64,000 nucleotides of DNA from Aerococcus loyolae (GCF_002871915.2 NZ_CP126958.1:744001-808000); one strand, 5' to 3'. Shown: positions 1-9,733, numbered from the stretch's first letter. Numbers and translations: made by a program. Notes: generated by a model from the letters alone, not told the origin.

Positions 1-723
1 GGTGAGAACCGTGTGATTGTTTCTGATATTGCTGGCACCACCCGGGATGCAGTGGATACTTACTTTTCTTATAATGAGCGCAGTTTTAAAATTATTGACA
101 CTGCAGGGATTCGCCGAAAGGGGCGAGTGTCTGAATCAACTGAGAAATATAGCGTCATGCGGTCGATGTCTGCGATTGAACAGGCCTCTGTTGTCTTGCT
201 CGTCCTCAATGCCGAAGAAGGGATCCGTGATCAAGATAAGACCGTAGCTGGCTACGCTCATGAGGCAGGGAAGGGAATTATTATCCTAGTTAACAAATGG
301 GATGCCCTAAAAAAAGACAGCCACACCATGAAGGAATTTGAAGATAATATCCGCGCTCAATTCCAGTTCCTATCCTATGCACCTATCCTTTTTGTCTCTG
401 CGAAAAGTAAGCAGCGTTTAGATAAGATTCCAGATCTTATTATCCAGGTTCATGAAAACTTTAACCGTCGGATTCAATCCTCCCTACTTAATCAAGTTTT
501 GGCGGATGCTATCCGAATTAATCCAGCGCCTTCAGATAAAGGGAAAAAGTTACGGGTTTACTATATGACTCAGGTGAGCGTAGGGCCACCGACCTTTGTC
601 GTGATGGTCAACGACACAGATCTTATGCATTTTTCCTATGAGCGTTTCCTGGCTAATCAAATTCGGCAAGCCTTTGATTTTAGCGGAACGCCCCTGCATA
701 TTATTAGCAGAAATCGGCGGTAA
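1..723 (+). CDS. der: GTPase Der (EngA), C-terminal part, cut by the window start
   Basis: Der is a double-GTPase needed for late assembly of the 50S ribosomal subunit. The reading frame is open from base 1, so the start lies outside the window and about 240 residues remain. Visible are the switch-I motif DIAGTTRDA of the second G domain (near residues 9-17), the DTAG motif of G3, the NKWD specificity motif (around residue 100), the G5-like SAK, and then the KH-like C-terminal domain that contacts rRNA. The first G domain and the P-loop of the second are missing only because of the window edge. The gene ends at TAA, 124 bases before hup. The der-hup order is common in Firmicutes. Confidence 0.95.
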   Translation, partial: GENRVIVSDIAGTTRDAVDTYFSYNERSFKIIDTAGIRRKGRVSESTEKYSVMRSMSAIEQASVVLLVLNAEEGIRDQDKTVAGYAHEAGKGIIILVNKWDALKKDSHTMKEFEDNIRAQFQFLSYAPILFVSAKSKQRLDKIPDLIIQVHENFNRRIQSSLLNQVLADAIRINPAPSDKGKKLRVYYMTQVSVGPPTFVVMVNDTDLMHFSYERFLANQIRQAFDFSGTPLHIISRNRR

Positions 724-781
724 AACATTGAAATATAAGGTATAAATGTTGTTATGACGTGCTTTCTGTGGTATATTTATA

Positions 782-825
782 GAGAATTGTCATTGATGAT
801 AATTCTCCATTCACGAGAAGAATGG
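782..825 (+). promoter_or_regulatory. Two tandem hairpins in the hup leader
   Basis: GAGAATT (782-788) pairs with AATTCTC (801-807), and CCATTC (807-812) pairs with GAATGG (820-825). Both lie between der and the hup ribosome binding site (GGAGG near 837). No poly-T tract follows, so they are not terminators. They may stabilise or control the HU mRNA (inference). Confidence 0.4.
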
Positions 826-847
826 AAATATTTTTGGAGGTGTAAAA

Positions 848-1126
848 ATGGCTAATAAAGCTGACTTAGTACAAAAAGTAGCTGAATCAACTGGTGAATC
901 TAAGAAAAATGTTCAACCAGTCGTTGATGCAGTATTTTCTTCAATTGAAAACTTTTTAGCTGATGGAGAAAATGTTCAAATTATCGGTTTTGGTAATTTT
1001 GAAGTACGTGAACGTGCCGCTCGTAAGGGACGTAACCCACAAACAGGTGAAGAAATTCAAATTCCAGCAAGTAAAGTACCTGCATTTAAAGCAGGTAAAG
1101 GTTTAAAAGACGTTGTTAAGGGCTAA
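848..1126 (+). CDS. hup: DNA-binding protein HU
   Basis: HU is the histone-like nucleoid protein. It binds and bends DNA as a dimer without strong sequence preference. The 92-residue product has the normal family length and the conserved core: N-terminal helices starting [13 protein letters not shown], then [21 protein letters not shown] at the start of the flexible arm with the intercalating proline, and a basic C-terminus. The start ATG follows a GGAGG ribosome binding site by 7 bases. The gene is single, with its own leader hairpins and a strong terminator directly downstream, so it is probably a monocistronic, highly expressed unit. Confidence 0.97.
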   Translation: MANKADLVQKVAESTGESKKNVQPVVDAVFSSIENFLADGENVQIIGFGNFEVRERAARKGRNPQTGEEIQIPASKVPAFKAGKGLKDVVKG

Positions 1127-1140
1127 TCTTCCTTAACTTG

Positions 1141-1177
1141 AAACTGCCAAGTTCTTAGAAGGACTTGGCAGTTTTTA
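1141..1177 (+). terminator. Rho-independent terminator of hup
   Basis: A 12-bp perfect stem (AAACTGCCAAGT with its complement ACTTGGCAGTTT) and a short loop are followed by a T run, 15 bases after the hup stop codon. Confidence 0.95.
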
Positions 1178-1216
1178 TTTATTACTTATCGGTAGGGCTA
1201 AGCTTTATATCTATGC

Positions 1217-1222
1217 TAAAAT
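1217..1222 (+). promoter_or_regulatory. Extended -10 promoter of the TPR gene
   Basis: TGC precedes the -10 hexamer TAAAAT, 21 bases before the start codon at 1243. No clear -35 box is seen, as is usual for extended -10 promoters. Confidence 0.4.
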
Positions 1223-1242
1223 AAATAAATATGGAGGTTAGC

Positions 1243-2532
1243 ATGAAGGAATTATATGAAGAAATCACCGAACTGATTGTTCAAGAAAAATATGATCAAG
1301 CCCAAGAAAAATTAGCGGACTTGCTTAACCAACTGATTAAAAGGGGAAGTAGGGAAGATTTTGCTCAGCTGGGCTATAATTTTCAACAACTTGGCTTTAT
1401 TCCCTATGCCAAAGCGATTTATCAGGAAGCCGCTAAGTGCTATCCCGATGAAGCCACCTGGTCTTTGTTATTGGGCGAATTAGCTATGGACGATGGCCGC
1501 TATGAAGAGGGCTTGGACTACCTACTTAGCATCGACCCTAAAGATGATTTATATCTTGAAGCCTTGCTATTGGAAGCTGATGCTTATCAAATGCTCAGTC
1601 TACCTGAAGTCAGTCTGACAAAATTGAAGGAAGCCAATCAACTGGCCCCTGGTCAAGAGGCGATTGAATTTGGTATGGCTCAATTAGTCTTTACTATGGG
1701 CGATTTCAAAGAAGCCCTTAAACTTTACCATGATTTAAGCCAAAAGGAGGACCTGAGCCCTGAAATTAAAGAAGAAGTGACGGATAATTATCAGTATGCC
1801 CTAGTGGCTACCGGTCAATATGATGAGGCGGCTCAGTTACTTTCTAATAAAGAAAACAGCGCACTCAGCCAGGCTGAGAAGGAACAATTAGCCTTTCTCG
1901 CTTACCAGGATGAGGATTATAGCTATTGTGACCAATTACTAAGCCCTCTCTATGAAAACAATTTGCTGGATCCTTCCTATTACCTGCTTTTAGCCAAGTG
2001 TAAATGGGAACTTCACGAAAGCGATCAGGCTCTAAGGGTCATTAATGAAGCCATTAGTAAGGACCCTTATGCCAGTGTCTTATACATGGAAAGAGCAAAT
2101 TTCTATTTTTATCTTAAGAAATTTAAGCGGGCCCAAGCAGACTATGAGAAGGTCCTAGAAGCTGATGAGGATAATATTAGAGCTTATCAACAATTATTAC
2201 GTTTGGCATTAGACTCTGATAATGAGGATAGGGCTCAAGAACTCATTGAGTCAATGAAGGCTAAGGGGATCAGTGATGGAAATAGTCACTGGTTAATGGC
2301 CCAGTTCTATAATCAAACGGAAAATTATGATCAAGCCCGAAAATATTATAATTTAGCTAGCCGTGATTTAAAAGATGACGATGACTTCTTAGTGGATTAT
2401 ATCTATTTCTTAAGGGAAGAAGGCCAATTTAGTAAAATAATCAATCTTTTAGCCATGCGACCAGAACTCAAGCATTCCCCAGCACTTAGCTCAGTTATCG
2501 ACCAAGTAAAAGACTGGGAACAGGAGCTTTAA
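1243..2532 (+). CDS. TPR-repeat protein (YpiA-like)
   Basis: A 429-residue cytoplasmic protein built almost entirely of tetratricopeptide repeats. Recurrent patterns such as AKAIYQEAAKCYPDEATW and YMERANFYFYLKKFKRAQ carry the alanine/tyrosine/proline spacing of TPR helices. It has no signal peptide, membrane segment or catalytic motif. TPR proteins scaffold protein-protein interactions, and the partner is unknown here. An ATG at 1231 is in frame, but the ribosome binding site GGAGG lies inside those codons (1233-1237), so the ATG at 1243 is the better start. The position between hup and dapB matches B. subtilis ypiA by neighbourhood; assignment as its homologue is inference. Confidence 0.85.
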   Translation: MKELYEEITELIVQEKYDQAQEKLADLLNQLIKRGSREDFAQLGYNFQQLGFIPYAKAIYQEAAKCYPDEATWSLLLGELAMDDGRYEEGLDYLLSIDPKDDLYLEALLLEADAYQMLSLPEVSLTKLKEANQLAPGQEAIEFGMAQLVFTMGDFKEALKLYHDLSQKEDLSPEIKEEVTDNYQYALVATGQYDEAAQLLSNKENSALSQAEKEQLAFLAYQDEDYSYCDQLLSPLYENNLLDPSYYLLLAKCKWELHESDQALRVINEAISKDPYASVLYMERANFYFYLKKFKRAQADYEKVLEADEDNIRAYQQLLRLALDSDNEDRAQELIESMKAKGISDGNSHWLMAQFYNQTENYDQARKYYNLASRDLKDDDDFLVDYIYFLREEGQFSKIINLLAMRPELKHSPALSSVIDQVKDWEQEL

Positions 2533-2539
2533 GTCATGC

Positions 2540-2545
2540 TATAAT
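2540..2545 (+). promoter_or_regulatory. Extended -10 promoter of dapB
   Basis: TGC followed by TATAAT lies directly after the TPR stop codon and 40 bases before dapB. No good -35 box is seen, and the TGN extension compensates. Confidence 0.5.
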
Positions 2546-2584
2546 GGGGCATATGAAGATAGATAGTGAAAGGAAGCGATCAAG

Positions 2585-3367
2585 ATGAAGGTAATGGTTA
2601 CTGGTTTTTTAGGGAAAATGGGACAGACGACTGTCAATATGATTAATGAAAGTGACGACTTTACGCTAGCAGCCCTAGTTAACCATCATTTAGACCAACA
2701 TCAAGACGACTTGGAAACTTTTAAAGGCTTGGCGCCAATTTATTCTAGTGTGGAAGAAGCCTTAGGGGAGGTTGAAGTCGACGCTGTAGTTGATTTTACC
2801 CAGCCAAGTGTGGTTTTTGATCATTGTAAGATTTATATTGAACATAATATTCATCCTATCATTGGAACTTCAGGTTTAGAAAGTGATGAAATTAGCCACT
2901 TACAAGCCTTAGCTAGTGAAAAGAAACTAGGTGGAGTGATCGCACCTAACTTTGCGATTTCATCCGTTCTCATGCAACTATTTAGTCAAGAAGCAGCCAA
3001 ATATTTGGACCATGTCGAAATTATTGAAATGCATCATGCGCAAAAAGCGGATGCGCCTAGCGGTACCGCCATTAAGACAGCGGATCTAATCCATGAAAGT
3101 CAAAAACAAAAAGAAGACATTGTCGTTAACCGTAATGAATCGATAGCTGGGGCTCGTGGGGCTGATTATAAAGGAATTCCTATCCATAGTGTCCGCTTGC
3201 CTGGCTTAAATTCTCATCAAATTGTCCAATTTGGTGCGCCAGGAGAAGGTTTGACCATCCGCCAAGACTCTTATAACCGTGAGTCCTATATGCATGGTGT
3301 TGCCCTTGCCCTAAAGGCTAGTGACCAATTAGAGGAATTTGTCTACGGATTGGAACACATTTTATGA
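2585..3367 (+). CDS. dapB: 4-hydroxy-tetrahydrodipicolinate reductase
   Basis: DapB reduces 4-hydroxy-tetrahydrodipicolinate with NAD(P)H to tetrahydrodipicolinate in the diaminopimelate/lysine pathway. The 260 residues match the family length. The N-terminal Rossmann motif GFLGKMGQT (residues 7-15) binds the cofactor, and the substrate-binding signature HHAQKADAPSGTA lies near residue 150 with its catalytic histidine and lysine. The stop overlaps the cca start by four bases (ATGA), so the two are translationally coupled. In the same window lysA and ddh supply later steps, but they lie 60 kb away in another transcription unit. Confidence 0.96.
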   Translation: MKVMVTGFLGKMGQTTVNMINESDDFTLAALVNHHLDQHQDDLETFKGLAPIYSSVEEALGEVEVDAVVDFTQPSVVFDHCKIYIEHNIHPIIGTSGLESDEISHLQALASEKKLGGVIAPNFAISSVLMQLFSQEAAKYLDHVEIIEMHHAQKADAPSGTAIKTADLIHESQKQKEDIVVNRNESIAGARGADYKGIPIHSVRLPGLNSHQIVQFGAPGEGLTIRQDSYNRESYMHGVALALKASDQLEEFVYGLEHIL

Positions 3368-4599
3368 TTATTGACAATAAAGAATTCCAAAAGGCCTTAC
3401 CGGTTTTAAAGAAAATAGAGAGTTTCGGTTATCAAGCCTATTTCGTGGGAGGTTGTATCCGTGATGCTTTATTGGGATTGACTAGTCATGATGTTGACAT
3501 CGCCACCAGTGCTTTCCCCGAAGAAATTCAGGCAATCTTTCCCAAACATTTTGATGTAGGTTTAGAACATGGAACGGTTATGGCTTATTTCAATGGGGAC
3601 ACCTATGAAATCACTACCTTTAGAACGGAGTCAGAATATGAAGATTACCGCCGACCTAAAGAGGTAACTTTCGTTCGCTCCCTAGAGGAAGACCTTCTTC
3701 GCCGTGATTTTACTATCAACGCAATGGCCATGGATACTGAAGGGCAGTTAATTGATTATTTTCAGGGTCAAGAAGATTTAAAAGCAGGACGGTTACGAGC
3801 GGTTGGTAAGGCCCATGACCGCTTTCAAGAGGATGCTCTTAGGATGATGCGGGCAGTGCGCTTCGCCAGTCAATTAGGCTTTGAGCTTGAGACTGATACT
3901 GCCCAAGCCATCAAGGAATCAGCGCCCCTACTTGAAAAAATTGCTGTGGAACGGATTGAGACAGAGATGGCTAAATTATGGCAAGGCCAACACTGGCAAG
4001 CCGGACTCAGCTATTTTATTGATTTAGAGCTCTATCGTTACTGCCCATTAACCGAAAAAGGCAAGTCCAGTTTCCAAAAGATGTTGGATATCTTGAGTCC
4101 TCAGCAGGCTTTTTCTAGTGATGCTTTCGCTTGGGCAGTTTATTTTTTTCTGGCTAAGTGTGACTTGCAATTTATTGATGACTTTAGCCGGGCTTGGAAA
4201 ATGTCGAATAAGCAGAACCGCTTAATTAAAGAATATTTCCTAGCATTAACTGCCCGTCAAGATAGTCAGTCCGCTTGGACAGCGCAATTACTCTATCGTT
4301 TCGGCTTAAAGACAGCTCAAACAGTGGAAGCTTTTATTCAAGGAGAAGGCCAGGCTATGAGTGAATTTGCTCGCCATTTCCCTAAGAGTGAAGCCGGGGA
4401 AGTTGAAGCCATTTGGCAAGCGCTGCCTATCCATAGCCGCAAAGACTTAGCCCTTAATGGCCGCGATATTATAGCCGCTTTAGCCCCTGATGATAAACGC
4501 CTTATTGGCCAGTATCTCAATCAGGCTGAAGCAGCTGTGGTTAATGGACAATGTCCTAATAGCAAGGCGGACTTACTAGCCTATTTGAAAGCCAAGTAA
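3364..4599 (+). CDS. cca: CCA tRNA nucleotidyltransferase
   Basis: Cca adds the 3'-terminal CCA to tRNAs without a template. The 411-residue protein is a class II enzyme. GGCIRDALLG (residues 30-39) and DVDIATSA (43-50) carry the two catalytic aspartates of the polymerase-beta fold, RRDFTINAMA lies near residue 118, and the helical neck and tail domains follow. The ATG overlaps the dapB stop by four bases. The gene should be essential here: none of the tRNA genes in this window encodes CCA, so all need this enzyme for maturation. Confidence 0.97.
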   Translation: MIIDNKEFQKALPVLKKIESFGYQAYFVGGCIRDALLGLTSHDVDIATSAFPEEIQAIFPKHFDVGLEHGTVMAYFNGDTYEITTFRTESEYEDYRRPKEVTFVRSLEEDLLRRDFTINAMAMDTEGQLIDYFQGQEDLKAGRLRAVGKAHDRFQEDALRMMRAVRFASQLGFELETDTAQAIKESAPLLEKIAVERIETEMAKLWQGQHWQAGLSYFIDLELYRYCPLTEKGKSSFQKMLDILSPQQAFSSDAFAWAVYFFLAKCDLQFIDDFSRAWKMSNKQNRLIKEYFLALTARQDSQSAWTAQLLYRFGLKTAQTVEAFIQGEGQAMSEFARHFPKSEAGEVEAIWQALPIHSRKDLALNGRDIIAALAPDDKRLIGQYLNQAEAAVVNGQCPNSKADLLAYLKAK

Positions 4600-4629
4600 T
4601 GAACTCAAAATAGAAGGAGTGTACGGTAG

Positions 4630-7302
4630 ATGCCTGTCAAATATGCCGTGGTTGATTTAGAAACTACCGGTACCAAATATAACCGTGGCGACCGCATTAT
4701 TCAAATTGGGGTTGTTTTTTTAGAAGGACAGAAAAAGATTGGTGAATTTAAAAGCAATATCCAGCCACTCATCCCTGTCCCTAAAAATATCAGCGATTTA
4801 ACTGGCATCCAGACTGAAGATCTGCGTGATGCCCCTTTATTTGAAGAAATTGCTCCAGAACTCTTTCAACAACTACAAGATTGTGTCTTTGTGGCCCATA
4901 ATATTAATTTTGATTATAAATTCCTTAGTGCTTCCTTTGAAGGTGCGGGCTTATCTGCACTTGATTTAGAGGGAATTGATACCGTGGAATTAATCCGCGT
5001 CTTGTATCCCCAGGCAGCCAGCTATAAGCTAGGAGAATTTTCTATTGACCATGGCATTAACTTAGTGAATGCCCACACAGCCATTGAAGATGCCCGAGCC
5101 ACTGCTCAATTACTAGTCCAAGTCATGGATAAAGTGGCCAGCCTTCCGGAATCTTTATATAAAGCAATGCAGCCCTGGTTAAAATTTTTCATACGCCAAA
5201 CCGGAAAATATTTTAGTTATTGGTATAATCATGGTCATTGCCAAAGAAATAAGGGATTGATCCGTGGATCTTTTACCCTTAATCCCGAAATTAATGAGGG
5301 CCTATACCGGCCGTTAGCTGGTACAGAAGAAGACCAAGATAGTGGTCATCTGAGTATCCAAGAGGATGTAATGAATTTCTTTGAACAAGATAGTGATCAA
5401 TTTGCTTTCTTGAAAGCCAATTCAGGCCAAGGAAAAACCTTTAATAGTATCTTAGGTCAATTGCAAGTTGCTTCTAAGACTGGAAAACATTTAATCGTAT
5501 CTTTTCCTAATAATGTCATGATCAGACAGTGGCAAGATAACCACCTGCAAGAATTGGTGAATCAATTGGGGGGAAAGATACAAGTGGCGGTCTTAAAAAG
5601 TAGGGATCATTATCTAGATTTAAACACCTTCCAAGCTTATATTAATTACCTGAAGGCTAAGGAAAATCATGTTTCTAAAAATGAAAGTATGTTTACCTTG
5701 TCCTTATTGCTTTGGGTGAGTGAGACGCAAACAGGAGATTTAGCGGAATTAAACCATGGCTTGCGACAATCTCCCCTATGGGAACAGTGGGATAATCTGG
5801 CGCTTTATCAGAATCGTTATCACAGTGACCAAGTGACTATGCAGTGGAATTTTTACCAACACCAATTACATTTAGCTAAAAAGGCTGATATTATTTGGAC
5901 TAACCACGCCTACTTAGTTCGCCATAAAGAGGACCTAGTCGCTAAGGGATTATGGACTAAGGCAAGCGACCTGATTATTGATGAGTGCCATCATCTCCCA
6001 AAAATTATCGAAAAAGATCTCGCTGTTCATCAGAATTTGGCAGACATCAATGATTACTTAAACCAACAAGAGCATTTTTTTGGTCAGTTAATGGACAAGT
6101 ATTATCTTGATACCAGTAATCGAGCAATTGAACAAGTCCTATACACATGGCAAGACCAGCTGAAAAATGCGCTTAAAACTTTTGACCATGTCTTGGATGC
6201 ATTATTGAATCATGATAGTCATGAAGCCGTTTATTTTTCTGGGACTGATCCCCGTTTATATAATACTTATTTACTTTTTGCCCAATTATGGGAAGATCTC
6301 AAAGGGGTTCAAAGAGTCTATGGCTCTAGTTTAGCGATGGCGCAAAAAGAAAAATTATTAAAGCAAAATCAAATGCAAAAATGGTTGCAAGGCTTGGGAC
6401 TAGGTCATAAAATTATCGAAAATATTCAGAAACTGTTTGCCAATAAGAATAATTGTTATTATATAATTAGCTATCCAGAGAATTATCCCCGACTTAGCGC
6501 TTATCCTAAGGCGGTAGCAGACTTTATGAGTGAAATGTGGGAAAAGTGCCCGAGTCAGGTGCTTTTTCTATCAGCTACAGCTAACCTGCCGGATAATCGA
6601 GAGAGCCTGGAAAGCATGTATGGGGTAAAAAAATATCATCTCTATACTTATCCAATCAACAAGGCGCTTTATGCCAATAAAAGGCTGTATATTCTTAGCG
6701 ATTATCCCTCCCTCCATGATTTATCGGAGACGGAATCGATCCACTATTTAGCAGAAATTTTACAGGTGCTATTGATTAATGAGAATAAGAAAATTTATCT
6801 CATGCTCAATTCCAAACAGCTACTGACTGCCTTAAATCATTATATTCAAGAATTTTGGCCGGATGAACTCATCGCTGTCACTTTTATTCAGGGGGAAAAA
6901 TATGGTCACCAGGATGCCATAAGTCGCTATAATGATAGTCACCATGGCCTCCTGATCGGATTGCAAGCCTTGACTGAGGGCCTACATTTACCTTCTCATA
7001 GTGACTATTACCTACTAGCGAGATTACCTTTTCGCTCGCCAGATGAAGTGAGGGAGCAAGCTCGTCGTGACTACTGGAAGGAGCGTAATCAGAGTTATTT
7101 CTACCAAGAATCCTTACCCCAAATGCTCTTACGTTTCAAGCAGAGTTTAGGACGTATGCTGAGTGATCAAGCGCCGGCCGCCTTTATTGTTTTAGATAAG
7201 CGGCTCTTTTACAGCTCTTATAAGGATGCGATTGATAAGGTAATTGGGGATGAACTAAGAGTAGAAGAAGTCAGTTTAGACGCTATTCTCAAGTCTGACT
7301 AA
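4630..7302 (+). CDS. dinG: DinG-type 3'-5' exonuclease/helicase
   Basis: An 890-residue two-part protein. The N-terminal ~170 residues form a DEDDh exonuclease like the DNA polymerase III epsilon subunit: DLETTGT (residues 9-15), HNINFDY near residue 96 and HTAIEDARAT near residue 150. The rest is a DinG-like superfamily 2 helicase with a Walker A variant NSGQGKT near residue 266 and a DEAH-type box DECHH near residue 451, followed by LSATANLP (motif III-like) and QSLGRML (motif VI-like). The Walker A departs from the usual GTGTGKT. The Firmicute DinG fusion acts mainly as a nuclease in the family members studied. Conserved synteny with ypmB-aspB-dnaD supports the call. Confidence 0.92.
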   Translation: MPVKYAVVDLETTGTKYNRGDRIIQIGVVFLEGQKKIGEFKSNIQPLIPVPKNISDLTGIQTEDLRDAPLFEEIAPELFQQLQDCVFVAHNINFDYKFLSASFEGAGLSALDLEGIDTVELIRVLYPQAASYKLGEFSIDHGINLVNAHTAIEDARATAQLLVQVMDKVASLPESLYKAMQPWLKFFIRQTGKYFSYWYNHGHCQRNKGLIRGSFTLNPEINEGLYRPLAGTEEDQDSGHLSIQEDVMNFFEQDSDQFAFLKANSGQGKTFNSILGQLQVASKTGKHLIVSFPNNVMIRQWQDNHLQELVNQLGGKIQVAVLKSRDHYLDLNTFQAYINYLKAKENHVSKNESMFTLSLLLWVSETQTGDLAELNHGLRQSPLWEQWDNLALYQNRYHSDQVTMQWNFYQHQLHLAKKADIIWTNHAYLVRHKEDLVAKGLWTKASDLIIDECHHLPKIIEKDLAVHQNLADINDYLNQQEHFFGQLMDKYYLDTSNRAIEQVLYTWQDQLKNALKTFDHVLDALLNHDSHEAVYFSGTDPRLYNTYLLFAQLWEDLKGVQRVYGSSLAMAQKEKLLKQNQMQKWLQGLGLGHKIIENIQKLFANKNNCYYIISYPENYPRLSAYPKAVADFMSEMWEKCPSQVLFLSATANLPDNRESLESMYGVKKYHLYTYPINKALYANKRLYILSDYPSLHDLSETESIHYLAEILQVLLINENKKIYLMLNSKQLLTALNHYIQEFWPDELIAVTFIQGEKYGHQDAISRYNDSHHGLLIGLQALTEGLHLPSHSDYYLLARLPFRSPDEVREQARRDYWKERNQSYFYQESLPQMLLRFKQSLGRMLSDQAPAAFIVLDKRLFYSSYKDAIDKVIGDELRVEEVSLDAILKSD

Positions 7303-7313
7303 AGGAGAGACCT

Positions 7314-7790
7314 ATGACAAGAAGATTAGCAAATGCATTTCTTGTGTGTTTAATTATTATTAATTTTGGCTTATTTACGATTTTCTTCAATTCACAAAAA
7401 CCAATTATTCAAGAGGAAAAACAGTTAATGACTATGGCCCGGGATGATATTGGTTTAAAAAATATGGGGAAATTTTATGTTTTAAATAAGGATCATACGA
7501 CTTATACTATCCAGGGAGAGAATGACCAAGGTGAGCTCATTTATTATGCCTATCAACCGGAAACCAATAAAAAAATAACCGGCAAGGTGAACGAATTAGT
7601 CAATGAACAAGAAGCTAAGTCATTGACCTTAAATAATGTGAATACCCAAGAGGTCAAAGAAGCCCGGATTGGAATTGAAGATGACCAATTGGTATGGGAA
7701 GTTTCCTTTATTAACCAAGATGGACACTTAGGCTATCATTATATTAATGCAGCTAGTGGTCATTGGTATGAAACCATAGATAAATTATAG
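7314..7790 (+). CDS. ypmB: YpmB-like membrane-anchored protein
   Basis: A 158-residue protein with an N-terminal hydrophobic segment (about residues 7-27, rich in Leu/Ile/Phe) after a basic start MTRRLA. It is probably a single membrane anchor with the remainder outside the cell. The extracytoplasmic part carries two PepSY-like/DUF5590-type stretches and no catalytic motif. The position between dinG and aspB is exactly that of B. subtilis ypmB, which with length and topology is the basis of the name. Function is unknown. A GGAGAG ribosome binding site precedes the ATG. The spacing of 11 bases to dinG and 13 bases to aspB suggests one operon. Confidence 0.8.
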   Translation: MTRRLANAFLVCLIIINFGLFTIFFNSQKPIIQEEKQLMTMARDDIGLKNMGKFYVLNKDHTTYTIQGENDQGELIYYAYQPETNKKITGKVNELVNEQEAKSLTLNNVNTQEVKEARIGIEDDQLVWEVSFINQDGHLGYHYINAASGHWYETIDKL

Positions 7791-7803
7791 GAGGAAAGCT
7801 AGC

Positions 7804-8991
7804 ATGTTTTCGCAACGCGCTTTAGAATTAAAAGAATCAAGTACCCTTAAAGCCAGTGATCGAGCCAAACAATTAAAAGCTCAAGGCAAGGATATTATTA
7901 GTTTAACCTTAGGAGAACCAGATTTTTCTACGCCTAGTCCAATTGTTGATTATGCTAAAGCAGCATTAGACCAAGGAAAAGGCCACCATTATACGCCAGC
8001 TGGAGGCCTTTTAGAAGTTAGAGAAGCTATTGCTAAATTCCATCAAGAGAAAGATGGGGTGCCTTATACAGCTGATCAAGTCTTTATTGCTAACGGCAGC
8101 AAGTTAGTACTTTATGATTTGTTTCAAATTCTATTAAACCCAGGCGATGAAGTGATTGTACCAAGTCCTTATTGGGTGAGTTATGAAGAACAAATACGCT
8201 TAACCGGGGCCAAGGCAGTTTTAGCTCAAACTGATCCTGATAATGATTTCCGCTTAACGCCAAAAATTATTGACCAATATCTCACTTCCAAAACCAAGAT
8301 CTTACTGATTAATTCACCGGCTAATCCGACCGGAACCGTTTTAAGTAAGGAAGAGTTAGTGGCCATTGCTGATTACTGTTTGAAAAATAATCTATTGATG
8401 ATTGTTGATGAAATTTATAGCCAATTAGTCTATAATGGCAACCAATTTTATTCCATGGCCGCTTTAAACCCAGAGGTTCGCGCCAATACCATTGTAGTTA
8501 ATGGTATGTCAAAGAGTTATGCAATGACTGGTTGGCGCTTAGGTTATTGTTTGGCTGATCAAAAAATTATAAAAATGCTTAACAAGCTGGCGGGGCAAAT
8601 TAGTGGTAATGCGGCTGGTGTTAGCCAATACGCGGCTTTAGGGGCCTTCAAGAGCGGTCCGGAATTGGTTGAATCCATGCGTTCAACCTATGAAGAGCGT
8701 CTTAATAAGGGCTATGAGGCCGTAATCAATTTACCAGGCTTTGAACTGGCTAATAAACCCCAAGGGGCATTTTACCTGTTTCCAAAATGCCAGCAAGCTG
8801 CTTTAAAGTGTGGCTATGATAGTGTTGATGATTTTGTCATGGCAATCCTGGAAGAAGCCCACGTTGCCTTGGTAGCGGGATCTGCCTTTGGCATGCCAGA
8901 ACATGTACGTTTATCTTATGCTACTGATGAGAACTTATTCTTAGAAGCGATTGAGCGGATTAGTAGCTTTATGCAAGAAAAAATGAATTAA
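7804..8991 (+). CDS. aspB: Pyridoxal-phosphate aspartate aminotransferase
   Basis: A class I aminotransferase of 395 residues that exchanges amino groups between aspartate and 2-oxoglutarate; family members accept other amino acids too. The PLP-binding lysine is in the motif SKSYAMTGWRLGY (Lys about 237). The N-terminal LTLGEPDF, the central NSPANPTGT and VDEIYSQL with the cofactor aspartate, and the C-terminal arginine region near VRLSYATDE are all present. It lies 13 bases after ypmB and 14 before dnaD, the same order as in Bacillus. Nothing is truncated. Confidence 0.95.
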   Translation: MFSQRALELKESSTLKASDRAKQLKAQGKDIISLTLGEPDFSTPSPIVDYAKAALDQGKGHHYTPAGGLLEVREAIAKFHQEKDGVPYTADQVFIANGSKLVLYDLFQILLNPGDEVIVPSPYWVSYEEQIRLTGAKAVLAQTDPDNDFRLTPKIIDQYLTSKTKILLINSPANPTGTVLSKEELVAIADYCLKNNLLMIVDEIYSQLVYNGNQFYSMAALNPEVRANTIVVNGMSKSYAMTGWRLGYCLADQKIIKMLNKLAGQISGNAAGVSQYAALGAFKSGPELVESMRSTYEERLNKGYEAVINLPGFELANKPQGAFYLFPKCQQAALKCGYDSVDDFVMAILEEAHVALVAGSAFGMPEHVRLSYATDENLFLEAIERISSFMQEKMN

Positions 8992-9005
8992 GAGGGTGGA
9001 CTTTA

Positions 9006-9677
9006 GTGGTTGAAAGAAAACAATATACGGTTTTACAGACCAGCTTATTAGAAAACTATCAAGCGCTCTCTTTGAGCAATGAGGAAGTGATGTTTCTCAT
9101 TCATATTGTCAGCTTTCAGCAAATGCAAGACGATTTTCCACCGATTCAAGCCTTACAAAAGCGTATGGGCTATAGCCAGGGTGAAACTTATGATATGATT
9201 CAGAATTTGATTGATAAAAAATTCTTATCGATTGAGAGCGAAGAAAGTAACCAGGGCCAGCAGATTGAATACTATAGCTTAGACTTGCTTTATCAAAAAT
9301 TAGAGCGTTTATTTGAAGAAAACCATGCCAAAAAAGAAAAACAAGCGGAAGAGAAGGCTGAAGGGTCGATCTTTCAAATAATTGAACAAGAATTTGGTCG
9401 TCCCTTATCACCGATCGAATACCAGCAAGTTGCGGCTTGGTTTAGCGAAGACCACTATGATGTGGTAACGGTGAAGGCAGCCATTAAAGAAGCAGTTTTG
9501 AATGGCGTATTAAATTTGCGCTACATTGACCGTATTCTAATCAATTGGCAAAAGCAAAATAAAAAAGGTAACGTTCAGACTAGCCCAAATTACCGTAATG
9601 CCAAAATTCGTCAGCAAAATAATGACCTTCCTCCTGTCCCTATGACTAAGGTTATCAATACACCTGATGATGAGTGA
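9006..9677 (+). CDS. dnaD: DnaD-like replication initiation protein
   Basis: DnaD remodels DNA and helps load the replicative helicase at oriC and at restart forks in low-GC Gram-positives. The 223 residues show the two-domain family layout: an N-terminal winged-helix-like region (about residues 15-95) and a C-terminal DnaB/DnaD domain with the diagnostic YxxxxxxxIxxxW end, here YIDRILINWQ near residue 175. The start codon is GTG at 9006 behind an AGAGGGTGG binding site. A polar tail of about 35 residues closes the protein. The gene follows aspB by 14 bases. Confidence 0.9.
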   Translation: MVERKQYTVLQTSLLENYQALSLSNEEVMFLIHIVSFQQMQDDFPPIQALQKRMGYSQGETYDMIQNLIDKKFLSIESEESNQGQQIEYYSLDLLYQKLERLFEENHAKKEKQAEEKAEGSIFQIIEQEFGRPLSPIEYQQVAAWFSEDHYDVVTVKAAIKEAVLNGVLNLRYIDRILINWQKQNKKGNVQTSPNYRNAKIRQQNNDLPPVPMTKVINTPDDE

Positions 9678-9700
9678 GAAAATAAAAATTCTAGCATAAG

Positions 9701-9733
9701 AAAACCGCAGGCAATGACTACCTGCGGTTTTTG
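9701..9733. terminator. Bidirectional terminator between dnaD and the reductase gene
   Basis: AAAACCGCAGG (9701-9711) and CCTGCGGTTTT (from 9721) form an 11-bp stem with A runs on one side and T runs on the other. It serves both convergent units. Confidence 0.92.
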
